From assembly GCF_025264665.1 (NCBI RefSeq), contig NZ_CP073697.1:1922001-1986000 (forward strand): a stretch of 64,000 nt of DNA. Reading direction: 5' to 3'. This stretch comes from Edaphobacter flagellatus (GTDB taxonomy: Bacteria; Acidobacteriota; Terriglobia; Terriglobales; Acidobacteriaceae). A program made the translations under genes and the position numbers. Under the pieces are notes generated by a model. It was not told the DNA's origin. It saw only the letters and a program-made list of their open reading frames with translations, and did not search any database. Below, in pieces: positions 43,541 through 52,813 of the stretch. How positions within the stretch are numbered: the first letter of the stretch is position 1; every line of letters starts with the position of its first letter.

Positions 43541-44450
43541 ACAGTCCGGGCGCCCAGGTCTGCCCTTCCATCCGAAAGATCGGGTCCTTCGTCTGCCTCA
43601 GGTTCGTAAATTCTGCACGATGCTCCGCCATCATCAGCGTGGTCACCAGCGCATCGAAGCTGTCCTCTGAACTGCGGGCCTTCGCAAGCACACTACGCGG
43701 GAGCCCTGCGAAGATAACGTGCTCTCTTCCCTTCTTTGCCAGATAGGCTCGACGCGCTGGTTCCGAACTTTTGATCACCGCGCCGGTCATCAACCGCGTG
43801 TAAATCTCAACGACGAGCGGTCCATGCGTGATCTCCGGCCGATCGAACGGCCACACGCGAAATCCAGCTTCTCGGAGGCGAAGCAGGCAGGGCATTCCAC
43901 GTAACGAAGCCGTACCGACCGCGCCGGCTCCGCCAATCTGAAAGACAGACTTCGGCGCAATACCGGCGACCTTCGCCGCCTGCTCAGGGTTGGCGATCAA
44001 CGCTCGCACCTTTAGAAGCGACTCTGCCTTGCGCAACATGCGATGCGCATGCTCGCCGCAGAATTCTGCTGGCTTCTTGCCATCTCGGTTTACCCCGATC
44101 TTCCCCCAGAAACGTGCGTCCGCGCACTCCTCATGCAGCCAGCGTTCCCCATCGCCATCGGCAACGCGCTGCCAGAACTCCGGAGCCGACGTAACTCCAT
44201 GCTCCGCGAGAAACCATGCCGGAAAACTGAAGGAGAAATCGAAGCCAACTACCATCCGTGGCGTCTCATGCGACAGAGCGATCAGCCACTCGATTAGTTC
44301 CCCTCGCGTACGTCCGCCCTCCAGACGTACTTCGGCACGTGAAGCGCCTCTCTGCGGAGCCGTCCACACGCCCGCCCATATCTTTTTTCGCTGGCCTGGT
44401 CCTTTATCTCCCGACCAATCGACACCCACAATGCGTTGAATTTGTGCCAT
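43515..44450 (-). CDS. DUF429 protein (predicted RNase H-fold nuclease)
   Basis: 311 residues. It opens with IVGVDWSGDKGPGQRKKIWAGVW, the first acidic strand of the RNase H-like fold. MVVGFDFSFSFPAWFL, with a second aspartate, comes around residue 70, then an FQIGGAGAVGTASLRGMP segment and GPLVVEIYTRLMTG. DUF429 proteins are predicted nucleases or nucleotide-binding enzymes without an established role. It has no signal peptide, is cytosolic and stands alone, converging on the unknown secreted-protein gene with a 26-bp overlap of coding ends. Confidence 0.78.
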   Translation of the reverse strand: MAQIQRIVGVDWSGDKGPGQRKKIWAGVWTAPQRGASRAEVRLEGGRTRGELIEWLIALSHETPRMVVGFDFSFSFPAWFLAEHGVTSAPEFWQRVADGDGERWLHEECADARFWGKIGVNRDGKKPAEFCGEHAHRMLRKAESLLKVRALIANPEQAAKVAGIAPKSVFQIGGAGAVGTASLRGMPCLLRLREAGFRVWPFDRPEITHGPLVVEIYTRLMTGAVIKSSEPARRAYLAKKGREHVIFAGLPRSVLAKARSSEDSFDALVTTLMMAEHRAEFTNLRQTKDPIFRMEGQTWAPGLFSAERPRV

Positions 44451-44553
44451 CTGCCCTTACATTATGACTTTTTATCGCGTTCTTTATGGAATCCTTATCT
44501 CCCCATCCATAGTCTCTGCAGACAGGGACACCTTCATCACCTCACTCCAAAAC

Positions 44554-46035
44554 ATGAATAAACCTTTACTCTGTACTCTTCTGGCCAGTTTTCTATGCGC
44601 ACCTCTCTGTGCCGCGCCGCTCGTCGCGGCATCGGCCTCGTCCACCCCCGACGCGCCGGTTTCTATCTCCATCCCCCCACTCAGCGATGATGTACTACCC
44701 ACTTCCGTGAAGCAGGAGAAAAGCTTCTTTGCCCGCCTCGCTCAGGCTTACCGCGACGACTGGAACCCCAATACGCCAAGCGGACCAACGCCGGAACGCC
44801 GTGGCTATCCTGGCCCGCTCGATTCACCCCCATTTCCTTCGAGCGACTACAGCATCGGCGGAACACCCATCATAGGCGCACCCGACACGCAGACCTATCC
44901 TCTGATGGAAGCCATCAATCACAATCGCAGCCGCACCAAGATCTATGGCTGGTTCAACGTCGGCTTCAACGTCAGCACATCGAATCGCGGCGTTGGAGCG
45001 AACTCACCCGCAGCCTACTACTACACGCCCAACACCATCACGGCAGATCAGCAGGTACTCTACATCGAGCGCCTCCCCAACACCGTCCAGACGGAACACT
45101 TCGACTGGGGCTTCCGCATCGCGCAGCTCTATGGACAGGATTATCGCTACACCACATCCAAGGGCGTCCTTTCGCAGCAGCTTCTCCAGAAGAACAATCC
45201 GCGCGGCTACGATCCCGTGATGTATTACATCGATCTCTACTTCCCGCATGTGGCCAAGGGGATGAACATCCGTATGGGCCGCTACATTTCGCTGCCCGAC
45301 ATCGAAGCACAGCTTGCGCCCAACAATTACACCTACTCGCATTCTCTGCTCTATACCGTCGACCCCTACACGCAGACCGGCATCGTCGCCTCCATCAAGT
45401 TTTCCAATCATTGGCTTGTCCAACTCGGATTCTCCGACGGCAACGATGTCGCACCCTGGACCTCCGATGCTCAACCCACCGGTACGGCCTGCGTCGACTT
45501 CACCTGGCGCAAAGGAGGCGATGCTCTCTACACCTGCGCCAACTCCTTCAACAACGGCAAATATGCCTACAACAATATCCAGAGCTTCTTCGAGACCTGG
45601 TATCACAAGATCAACGCCACCTGGCACACCGACACCGAAACTTGGTACATGTACGAGCGCGATGTCCCAAACATCGCGGGCAATGTAGACAACCCCATCA
45701 CGCCAGAGATCGGGGCCAACGGAGCCTTCTGCAAACCCGGCCAGTTGCGTTGCTACGCGCCTGAATTCGCAGTCGTCAACTATCTTGAGAAACAGTTCAG
45801 TAAGACGAAGTACCTCTCCATCCGCAACGAGTTCGTCAACGACATACGCGGCCAGCGTACAGGCTTCGCAACCAAGTACACCGAGCATCTCGTCAGCTAC
45901 GGTCACTGGATCGGCTCAACGGTCCTCTTCCGGCCAGAGCTGCGACTGGAGCACTCGTATAACGCCAAGGCTTACGACAACGGCACCAAGACCACGCAGT
46001 TTATCGTTGCCGGTGACGTCACCTATCACTTCTAA
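44554..46035 (+). CDS. putative outer-membrane beta-barrel porin (BBP2-like)
   Basis: About 493 residues. A signal peptide (MNKPLLCTLLASFLCAPLCAA) is followed by a proline-rich linker of about 90 residues, then a barrel. The barrel has INHNRSRTKIYGWFNVGFNVSTSNRG, alternating aromatic strands such as FDWGFRIAQLYGQDYRY and HWLVQLGFSDGND, and a terminal VAGDVTYHF ending in phenylalanine. It resembles the outer-membrane beta-barrel porins common in Acidobacteria and Planctomycetes. The solute is unknown. The ATG at 44554 is taken because it gives a normal signal peptide; a frame from 44464 adds 30 residues. Confidence 0.8.
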   Translation: MNKPLLCTLLASFLCAPLCAAPLVAASASSTPDAPVSISIPPLSDDVLPTSVKQEKSFFARLAQAYRDDWNPNTPSGPTPERRGYPGPLDSPPFPSSDYSIGGTPIIGAPDTQTYPLMEAINHNRSRTKIYGWFNVGFNVSTSNRGVGANSPAAYYYTPNTITADQQVLYIERLPNTVQTEHFDWGFRIAQLYGQDYRYTTSKGVLSQQLLQKNNPRGYDPVMYYIDLYFPHVAKGMNIRMGRYISLPDIEAQLAPNNYTYSHSLLYTVDPYTQTGIVASIKFSNHWLVQLGFSDGNDVAPWTSDAQPTGTACVDFTWRKGGDALYTCANSFNNGKYAYNNIQSFFETWYHKINATWHTDTETWYMYERDVPNIAGNVDNPITPEIGANGAFCKPGQLRCYAPEFAVVNYLEKQFSKTKYLSIRNEFVNDIRGQRTGFATKYTEHLVSYGHWIGSTVLFRPELRLEHSYNAKAYDNGTKTTQFIVAGDVTYHF

Positions 46036-46119
46036 CAATCTGCAGCAGAAGAGGATGAGAGCGCGCAGGAACTTTTCTCCCCCGCCAGGCGTATTCGCTC
46101 ATACGGAGAGAAGTCTTCT

Positions 46120-46311
46120 ATGCTCAAACTCATCCTCTTCTGCCTTTTGCTCGTCACCTGCTGGCCGCTGGCCCTCGTAGCCCTGCTGCTCTACCCGCTC
46201 ATCTGGCTCATCCTGCTGCCCTTCCGACTGGTCGGCATCGTTGTAGGCGGAGCCTTCGACTTGATTGCCGCGCTCTTCATGCTGCCGGGACGCGTGTTGC
46301 GCGCTATTTAG
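46120..46311 (+). CDS. small membrane protein, 63 residues (hypothetical)
   Basis: Two closely spaced hydrophobic helices (LKLILFCLLLVTCWPLALVALLLYP and LIWLILLPFRLVGIVVGGAFDL) with few charges, ending in RVLRAI. GGAGAGAAG lies a suitable distance before the ATG. It follows the porin by 84 bp on the same strand. Its TAG abuts the stop of the convergent recX gene. The function is unknown. Confidence 0.65.
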   Translation: MLKLILFCLLLVTCWPLALVALLLYPLIWLILLPFRLVGIVVGGAFDLIAALFMLPGRVLRAI

Positions 46312-46872
46312 TTATTCTTCGGCAACATCGCCGTGGTCGGCATCCAGCGCCTCTTCGTCTACCTCGACGTGCCATTCACGCAAAACCTTGTAGATCGTCC
46401 CCGCTGAAAAACCGGCGCGCATCAGCCTGCCCATCACACGTGTCGCCTGCTTCTTCGCATCGTCACCTTCAGGACGCTTCATTCGCTTGCGTGCGACATA
46501 CTCCCGCGCCAGCGCAACTTCATCCACATCGTCGTAAGCCTTGGCCAGCGTCGTTGCAATCAGCTCCTTATGAACTCCCTTTTGGATAAGACCCTGCTGC
46601 ACGCGCCTGCGGCCAAACTTTTCGTTCTCCTTGCGTAGCCGCGTGTAATCTGCCGCAAAGCGTGTATCGCTCAGGTAGTTCAGATCTTTCAGTCGCGCGA
46701 CGACGCGATCCATCGCGCGCTCACCTGCATCGCCCTCCTCGACGCGCGTCCGCATCAAGCGCTTCAGATCGCGCACGGTGCGCATCTTGCGAGCCAGGGC
46801 AGCAACGGCATAGTCCAGCAACGCCGCTTCACCCAATGGCTCCTTCTTTTTCTTTGCCCGAGAAAACGCCAT
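46312..46872 (-). CDS. recX: RecX-family regulatory protein
   Basis: About 186 residues built from RecX three-helix repeats: AALLDYAVAALARKMRTVRDLKRLMRTR, VVARLKDLNYLSDTRFAADYTRLR, GRRRVQQGLIQKGVHKELI and the last repeat RVMGRLMRAGFSAGTIYKVLREW. RecX modulates RecA filaments. The ATG at 46872 shares one base with the stop of the S9 peptidase gene, so translation is coupled. An unusual lysine-rich start (FSRAKKKKEP) precedes the first repeat. recA is not in the window. Confidence 0.88.
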   Translation of the reverse strand: MAFSRAKKKKEPLGEAALLDYAVAALARKMRTVRDLKRLMRTRVEEGDAGERAMDRVVARLKDLNYLSDTRFAADYTRLRKENEKFGRRRVQQGLIQKGVHKELIATTLAKAYDDVDEVALAREYVARKRMKRPEGDDAKKQATRVMGRLMRAGFSAGTIYKVLREWHVEVDEEALDADHGDVAEE

Positions 46873-49109
46873 CACTGCGCCGCCGAGTAGGTATTCGACC
46901 GCGTCCACCGGTCGCACCAGTCGCCGACCTCCTCATACCAGCGCTCAGAATTCTGAGGCTTCAACACCCAGTGACCTTCATCCGGAAAATAGAGCATCCG
47001 CGACGGCACGCCGAAGCGCTGCAGCGCCGTAAACAGCTGGAACCCTTCGCTGACATCCAGCCTGTAATCGCGCTGTCCATGAATCACCAGCGTCGGCGTC
47101 CGCGCGTTCGTAATCGAAAGCATCGGCGACCATTTGCGGAAGGGATCGTTCGCAACTGGCCGTTCAGAGTATCTCCACGGCTGTCCCGGTTCCTTATCTC
47201 CCGGAGCGCGGAACTCCCATTCGTTGAACCAGAGCTCTTCCGTCGTTCCATAGGCCGACTGCGGATTGAACATTCCATCGTGTGTCACGATGCAGGCAAA
47301 TCGAATCGTGTGCGTCAGGATCCAGTTCGCCATATAGCCGCCGTAGCTCGCGCCCAACGCGCACTCGCGTGTCTTGTCGACGAAGCTGTAATTCTTCTCG
47401 ACATAGTCCATTCCCTTCATCAGGTCAATATAGGGCTTGCCTCCCCAATCGCCATTCACTCCATCAATGAAGGACTGACCATACCCCGTCGACCCACGCG
47501 GATTCACCATCACCACCACATACCCTGAAGCCGCCATCAGCTCCGGGTTCCAGCGATAGCTCCACATATTACCCCACGCTCCCTGCGGGCCTCCGTGGAT
47601 CAAAAACTTCACCGGATACTTTTTCTTCGCGTCGAACCCCGGCGGGCGAATCAGAAATCCCTGCACCGTCGTATTCTCGGCGCCCGGAAACATGAAGCTC
47701 TCCATCTTCGGCAGCTCCAGCTGGCGCAGCACAGCATCATTCATGTGCGTCAGGCGGACCACCGGAGCGCCACCGCGCCCCTCTCCATTCAGTGGAATGA
47801 TCGAGATCGCTGACGGGCTCCGAACCGTCATCATCGAGCTGACGATCGTTCTTCCATCACGCGACACTTCCAACTCACCATACTCCGCCTTGCTGGCAAT
47901 CGCCGTTGCCTCTGGCAGATCGACGCCAACCGAGAGAATGTTCTCGTCTCCCATCTCTCCACTGGCGAAATAAATCGTCTTCGAATTCGGCGCCCACGTA
48001 AACTCGTCCACCCAGCGATCGAACTTCGGCAGCAACTCCCTCGGCTCCGCCGTGCTTGCAGTGCGGTCAATCACCATCAGCCTGAAGCGGTCGCTCTCGT
48101 ACCCCGCACGTGCCTGCGAACGAAACGCCAGCCATCTCCCATCCGGCGAATACGCCGGGGCATCATCGCCGCCAGGGCTCGTCGAAACACGCACCGGCTT
48201 GGCGCTGGCATCGTCCAGCTTCAGCGTAAAAACATCGTTGTTCGTGCTCGCCGCCGGCGTTGGATCGAGATTCGTCACATACGCAATCTCATGCGAATCA
48301 GGAGCCCACGCATAACCCAGCGGGCCGCCTAACGAAAATACCGGAGCCTCCGCATCGCCGATATCTCTCCGCGGAGTCAGGTCACGCACCGCGCTGCCAT
48401 CGGCAGCACTCACCACCAGCACATGACTCCGCTTCGGCCCCACATAATTGTTCCAATGCCTGTAGAGCAGATGGTCGAAGACCATCGCCTTCACCTGGCT
48501 CTTCGCCGCAGCATCGTCTCTCCGTTTGTTGCAGGCATCTTCATCGGCCCACGAAGTCTCATCGCTGCACTCGGGGTAGACACGTGAGACAAACAGAATA
48601 CGCTGCGAATCCGGCGACCATACTGCTCCATCCGCCTCCGTACTCACATGTGTCAACGGATGCGATGCACCGATCGCTCCATCCGTCTCGTTCCAATCTG
48701 CGAGAAAAATCTGCGATGCGCCGCCGTCATTTGCAATAAACAGCACGTGCCTGCCGTCCGGCGAAAATCTTCCATTCGTCTCGCCGTCCTGCGTCGAGGT
48801 GATCTGCCGCTCCCCGCCGCCGCCAATCGACACCACCCAAAGATGCGATGTCTTCGTGTTCGCCTTCAGGTCGACATCCACCGCCGAGAACATCACCCAT
48901 TTACCGCCCGGGGAGATATGTGGATCTCCCAGCCGCTTGATCTTCTGCAGATCGGCGAAGGTCATCGGCCTGCGTCCGGCAGCGCTGCCGCTCTCATCCT
49001 GGTCGGTCACGGCAGAGGCGTGGCCACATTGCAGACCAACTCCAAGCAGAAGTGCTATGGCTATCGCGCCAGTCCCGATTCTCCCAGTCCCGATTTTCAT
49101 GGACACCAT
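46872..49109 (-). CDS. S9-family serine peptidase (prolyl oligopeptidase / acylaminoacyl-peptidase type), exported
   Basis: About 745 residues. A signal peptide is followed by a beta-propeller with repeated WD40-like PD40 units (DPHISPGGKWVMFSAVDVD, RFSPDGRHVLFI, WSPDSQRILFV, YSPDGRWLAFRS). An alpha/beta hydrolase domain follows with the triad S588 (GASYGGY), D681 (HGQRDYR) and H713 (DEGHWVL). It degrades peptides in the periplasm or outside. The start at 49109 follows GGGAG directly; an in-frame ATG three codons later is possible. A cytosolic recX gene is coupled to it, an odd partner. Confidence 0.92.
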   Translation of the reverse strand: MVSMKIGTGRIGTGAIAIALLLGVGLQCGHASAVTDQDESGSAAGRRPMTFADLQKIKRLGDPHISPGGKWVMFSAVDVDLKANTKTSHLWVVSIGGGGERQITSTQDGETNGRFSPDGRHVLFIANDGGASQIFLADWNETDGAIGASHPLTHVSTEADGAVWSPDSQRILFVSRVYPECSDETSWADEDACNKRRDDAAAKSQVKAMVFDHLLYRHWNNYVGPKRSHVLVVSAADGSAVRDLTPRRDIGDAEAPVFSLGGPLGYAWAPDSHEIAYVTNLDPTPAASTNNDVFTLKLDDASAKPVRVSTSPGGDDAPAYSPDGRWLAFRSQARAGYESDRFRLMVIDRTASTAEPRELLPKFDRWVDEFTWAPNSKTIYFASGEMGDENILSVGVDLPEATAIASKAEYGELEVSRDGRTIVSSMMTVRSPSAISIIPLNGEGRGGAPVVRLTHMNDAVLRQLELPKMESFMFPGAENTTVQGFLIRPPGFDAKKKYPVKFLIHGGPQGAWGNMWSYRWNPELMAASGYVVVMVNPRGSTGYGQSFIDGVNGDWGGKPYIDLMKGMDYVEKNYSFVDKTRECALGASYGGYMANWILTHTIRFACIVTHDGMFNPQSAYGTTEELWFNEWEFRAPGDKEPGQPWRYSERPVANDPFRKWSPMLSITNARTPTLVIHGQRDYRLDVSEGFQLFTALQRFGVPSRMLYFPDEGHWVLKPQNSERWYEEVGDWCDRWTRSNTYSAAQ

Positions 49110-49352
49110 AAATCTCCCGGGCCAGTTTAACCCCTCGACTGACCAATGTTGCACCCAAGTCCTTCTGCCGAACCATCTTGACTTCCATCGGCATCGAGGA
49201 AGCTACCCCGCCCGATCCGTCGCGATGTCATCCAAGCAAGAAACCGTCAACCAAACCTCCCCGGACGGCGTCTATTCTGATAGAGGAATAGGCCTCAACG
49301 AGCTGTCTGCGTGAAGTCTGCCTTTCCCAGAAGAGGATGGAGCATAGATCCC

Positions 49353-50246
49353 ATGAAACTCTCCCCTAAGCTCTTGGGCGGTCTTTCCGCTGCCATTTTT
49401 GCAGTTTTATCTGTCTCGCCCGCCCTGGCTAACGACGACCCCGCAGGCTTCGGCCGTCTCGATCCCACGCCTCCAGCCGGCGTCTCCATACCCGACATCA
49501 TCAAAAAGATCGGCGAGCGCGAGAGCGAATTCAGCCGCGCACGCGATAACTACATCTTCCGTCAGACCGTGAAGGTCAACACCATCTCTGAAGAAACCGG
49601 CAAGCCTGACGGCGAATATCTGCAGGTTACCGACATCGTCTTCGACAAGAGCGGCAAGCGCGAAGAGCACGTCGTCTTTGCTCCACAAAACACCCTCGAA
49701 CGCGTCATCATGACGCCCGCTGACTTCGAGGAGATCGAGCACCGTCTCCCTTTCATCCTCACCACCGAAGACATGCCGCAGTACGACATCACCTACCTCG
49801 GCCGCCAAAAAGTCGATGACCTCGACACGTATGTCTTCTCGGCCGGGCCAAAGACTCTCGAAAAGGGCAAGCACTACTTCGAAGGCAAGGTCTGGGTCGA
49901 TCAGCAGGACTTCCAGATCGTCCTCGTGAACGGCAAAACTGTCCCGCAGGACATGCGCCGCGGCCACGAAGACCTGCAGCCGCCCTTCACCACATACTAT
50001 GAGCAGGTGGACGGCAAGTACTGGTTCCCCACCTACACCAAGGCCGAGGGCATTCTGCACTTCCCCGCAGCCAACGGCTCCCTGACTCAGGACGTCCACA
50101 TGCGGAACGTCGTTCGCTACACCGACTACAAGCGGTTCCGCGCTACCAGCCGCATCATCTACAACGGCGAAGACATCACCAACAACACCGCACCCGAGGA
50201 CGACAAGAACAAAACCCAGCAGCCACCGCCTGCCAGGCCCAAGTAA
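49353..50246 (+). CDS. exported protein, outer-membrane lipoprotein-sorting (LolA/LolB-like) fold
   Basis: About 297 residues. A signal peptide (LLGGLSAAIFAVLSVSPALA) is followed by a region with ARDNYIFRQTVKVNTISEE and then a long curved beta-sheet pattern: DIVFDKSGKREEHVVFAP, YDITYLGRQKVDDLDTYVFSAGPK, YFEGKVWVDQQDFQIVLVNGK, KYWFPTYTKAEGILHF and VHMRNVVRYTDYKRF. The YFEGKVWVD/FQIV pattern is typical of LolA-like proteins. Its tail is a disordered lysine/proline/glutamine stretch. The ligand is unknown. It stands alone, divergent from the S9 peptidase. Confidence 0.65.
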   Translation: MKLSPKLLGGLSAAIFAVLSVSPALANDDPAGFGRLDPTPPAGVSIPDIIKKIGERESEFSRARDNYIFRQTVKVNTISEETGKPDGEYLQVTDIVFDKSGKREEHVVFAPQNTLERVIMTPADFEEIEHRLPFILTTEDMPQYDITYLGRQKVDDLDTYVFSAGPKTLEKGKHYFEGKVWVDQQDFQIVLVNGKTVPQDMRRGHEDLQPPFTTYYEQVDGKYWFPTYTKAEGILHFPAANGSLTQDVHMRNVVRYTDYKRFRATSRIIYNGEDITNNTAPEDDKNKTQQPPPARPK

Positions 50247-50257
50247 TCCGCTTCAGG

Positions 50258-50521
50258 CTACCGCGTCTCGCAGTGCGCGTCAGGATCGGCGTGCTGGTCC
50301 ATCATCCAGCGGTCCATCAGTGTTCCCGCGCAGCGCGCGCCGCACAGATGCTTTACGCCGTCGGAGTGCGCATGATGTGCCTGCCACCGTGTCAGCTTGA
50401 TCAGAGGCTGGTCCTCCTCCGGACTCCGCCCCGGAAAGCAGTCCACCCAGGCCAGCCACCACCCCTCCGTCTCTTTCTTGGTGCCGCACACGTCACACGT
50501 ATAGCTTTCGCTGTAAGCCAT
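50258..50521 (-). CDS. 87-residue protein with zinc-ribbon-like cysteines (hypothetical)
   Basis: A short cytosolic protein with CDVCG near the N-terminus and a second pair CGARC about 50 residues later, plus several histidines (WQAHHAHSDGVKHLC). This spacing could hold one zinc. Tryptophans are frequent (EGWWLAWVDCFPG). I do not recognise the family. It follows the gene at 50557 on the same strand by 35 bp and may be co-transcribed. Confidence 0.6.
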   Translation of the reverse strand: MAYSESYTCDVCGTKKETEGWWLAWVDCFPGRSPEEDQPLIKLTRWQAHHAHSDGVKHLCGARCAGTLMDRWMMDQHADPDAHCETR

Positions 50522-50556
50522 TCACTTCTCCTGCCGCCAAAAATATCACACTATGC

Positions 50557-51618
50557 TTAGTGCAACGACACCGGATCGACGCGCCCCGAATCGGCATGCA
50601 TCTGCCAGTCCGACTCATCCACCGCCTCGAAGTCCTCACCCTTCACCGTCTTCAGCTTGTTCAGGTCGCCATCGCTCCAGCGCTTGTCCGGCTCGCCGAT
50701 AATGAACCACGGCCCACCGTTATCTGCCAGAAACATCCCGTACTTTTTCAGCCCCTTCAGGATCACCTGATTTTCCTTCGAAAATTTCGAGATGTCATAA
50801 TCCGCCCGCAACCGGAACCTCTGCCCCATCGGCGGATAGCTTGGGTCGGTAATGCGTGAGGCGAAATGACGCGCCGGCCATATAAAGGCCCGCTGCGTCT
50901 TCGGTGTCGTAAACCGGATTGCGTGCTTTACCTCGCCCGCTGCAACTTCGTCATACCGCAACAGGCCGGGCAGTATGGCCATCCCTGCGGCATCGGTCGA
51001 CGTCTTGCCTTCTGGCCGCAACGCATTCGAGGTCAGGTCCACCTTGATACCTGCGCCTCCGGCCCAGCTTCCATCCTTCTGCTTGACCACGTTGCCAATC
51101 TCCGTCAGCATGCAGCGGCCTTCATCCACCATAATCACGTGCCGGTCCGAATCCGCAGGCGAATTCCACCCGCCCTCGACAAGTGCGCCCTCCGGAGTCG
51201 GATAGTGTCCCGGATCGCTCTCGTCGCCATACATAAACGTGATCGGAATCCGCGGACGATTCGGCTTGATGATCGTAATCGGAATGCCGTTCTCCGGTTC
51301 CGATCCAAAGTTCGGATGCAGCGAAAGAGCAGGCCCCATCCGCTGGATGTAGTCGTCCGAACGCTTATCCTTCTTCAGCGTATCGATCGGCGTGTTCCAG
51401 ACATTATCGGCAGGAAACACCGGGCATCCGGCGATATGCGGGCCTGCGCTGGAATCGGCAGCCCCTGCGGCGTTTTGCATGCCTGGGCCGAGAGCGGCGG
51501 CCTTCGATGCCGCCATCACCGCATCTGACTCGGTCGATTCCTTCGGATGCCAGACCATCACCGAAACGGCTATCGCGAACAGAACCGCACCCGCCAGTTT
51601 TTTCTTCCCAGCCTGCAT
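50557..51618 (-). CDS. secreted or membrane-anchored protein of unknown function
   Basis: About 353 residues. One hydrophobic N-terminal segment (KKLAGAVLFAIAVSVMVW) and a polar linker precede the mature part, which opens CPVFPADNVWNTPIDTL. It then runs through FGSEPENGIPITIIKPNRPRIPITF, SDRHVIMVDEGRCMLTEIGNVVKQKDGSWAGGAG and HAIRFTTPKTQRAFIWPARHFAS to GMFLADNGGPWFIIGEPD. I recall similar proteins in actinobacteria and acidobacteria with no assigned function. The start at 51618 follows GGAGGG closely. It lies 85 bp after the peptidase gene on the same strand. Confidence 0.65.
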   Translation of the reverse strand: MQAGKKKLAGAVLFAIAVSVMVWHPKESTESDAVMAASKAAALGPGMQNAAGAADSSAGPHIAGCPVFPADNVWNTPIDTLKKDKRSDDYIQRMGPALSLHPNFGSEPENGIPITIIKPNRPRIPITFMYGDESDPGHYPTPEGALVEGGWNSPADSDRHVIMVDEGRCMLTEIGNVVKQKDGSWAGGAGIKVDLTSNALRPEGKTSTDAAGMAILPGLLRYDEVAAGEVKHAIRFTTPKTQRAFIWPARHFASRITDPSYPPMGQRFRLRADYDISKFSKENQVILKGLKKYGMFLADNGGPWFIIGEPDKRWSDGDLNKLKTVKGEDFEAVDESDWQMHADSGRVDPVSLH

Positions 51619-51703
51619 GGACCCTCCGCCGCGGCTGAAAAACGTTCCGCCGCCGATGGCACCATCATAGCTCGCACGCGCCTCAGTGCGTTTAGAGCAC
51701 ATA

Positions 51704-52789
51704 TCAGGAATTCACATAATCGCGGCACGCAGGCAATCCAAACTCCGGAAGACTCGTCGCCATCATCGCCGCACGAACGATCGCGCGCGACATCACAACT
51801 GCCGCAATCGCGCCTATCGCCGACACATCGGCCTTCACCTGCGTCGTCCCTGTAGACAATGCAAAGATCGTGTCGCCATCGCCCATCGTATGCACAGGAT
51901 TGATCGCGCGCGCATACCCGTCATGCGACATCTGCGCAATCTTCGTCATCTGCGTCTTCGTGAACGGAGCATTCGTCGCCACCACGCCAATCGTCGTATT
52001 CGCAGCGGCAGGAATCGCGACACGATAACCATGCATCATCGCCTGCATCGAATCGCGATACCCTTTGCCGTCCTCGCTTCTTGCGCCGGCAACAATCCTG
52101 CCCGTCTGCGGATTCACCACATCGCCCACGGCATTCACCGCCACCAGCGCACCCACAACAATGCCCGTGTCGCCTATCTTCGCGCTCGCCGTGCCCAGTC
52201 CCGACTTCATCGAAAATTTCGGACCAAACATCTTCCCGATCGTTGCCCCCGCGCCCGCGCCAACGTTCCCCTCAGCAACCGGCCCCGGCGTCGCGGCGAC
52301 ACATGCCTTATACCCATCCTCTTCGCCCGGGCGAATCTTAAAGTTGCCGACACCCAGATCCATCAGAATTGCGGCAGGAACGATCGGCACAACACCCTGG
52401 CCAATCTTGTAACCGAGGTGATGCTCCTCCAGCCACTTCACAACGCCGGTTGCCGCGGCAAGACCATACGCGCTTCCGCCCGAAAGCAGAATCGCCTGCA
52501 CCTGCTCCACCAGATTCGTCGGCGAAAGCAGATCCGTCTCGCGCGTGCCTGGAGCAGAGCCGCGAACATCCACCCCCGCCGTCGCTCCACTCTCGCAGAT
52601 CACCACCGTGCAACCCGTCGGACGTTCCGTCAACGTATGATGCCCGACCTTCAAGCCCGGCACATCCGTGATCGAGCCTCCCGGCGGAAGCTGCAGCGGC
52701 TCATTCGCAGCAGCGAAAGCCGTCTCTATCGGAAGAGCAGCGGCAAGAGGAACACCAAGCAGTTTGCGGGCAAACTCACGACGCTTCAT
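51704..52789 (-). CDS. P1/S58-family peptidase (DmpA/NylC-like), Tat-exported
   Basis: 361 residues. An RREFARKLLGVPLAAALPI leader suggests Tat export. The N-terminal nucleophile hydrolase fold shows SITDVPGLKVGHHTL, GVDVRGSAPGTRETDLL and ILLSGGSAYGLAAATGV. The self-cleavage and nucleophile site is N264-T265-T266 in AANTTIGVVATNA, matching the NTT of 6-aminohexanoate oligomer hydrolases. DmpA-type members use serine at this place. The likely role is aminopeptidase or cyclic/beta-peptide hydrolysis in the periplasm. It is 25 bp from the sodium symporter gene on the same strand, suggesting coupled release and uptake. Confidence 0.9.
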   Translation of the reverse strand: MKRREFARKLLGVPLAAALPIETAFAAANEPLQLPPGGSITDVPGLKVGHHTLTERPTGCTVVICESGATAGVDVRGSAPGTRETDLLSPTNLVEQVQAILLSGGSAYGLAAATGVVKWLEEHHLGYKIGQGVVPIVPAAILMDLGVGNFKIRPGEEDGYKACVAATPGPVAEGNVGAGAGATIGKMFGPKFSMKSGLGTASAKIGDTGIVVGALVAVNAVGDVVNPQTGRIVAGARSEDGKGYRDSMQAMMHGYRVAIPAAANTTIGVVATNAPFTKTQMTKIAQMSHDGYARAINPVHTMGDGDTIFALSTGTTQVKADVSAIGAIAAVVMSRAIVRAAMMATSLPEFGLPACRDYVNS

Positions 52790-52813
52790 CCAAAGACCTC
52801 AAAGCAATGCATA

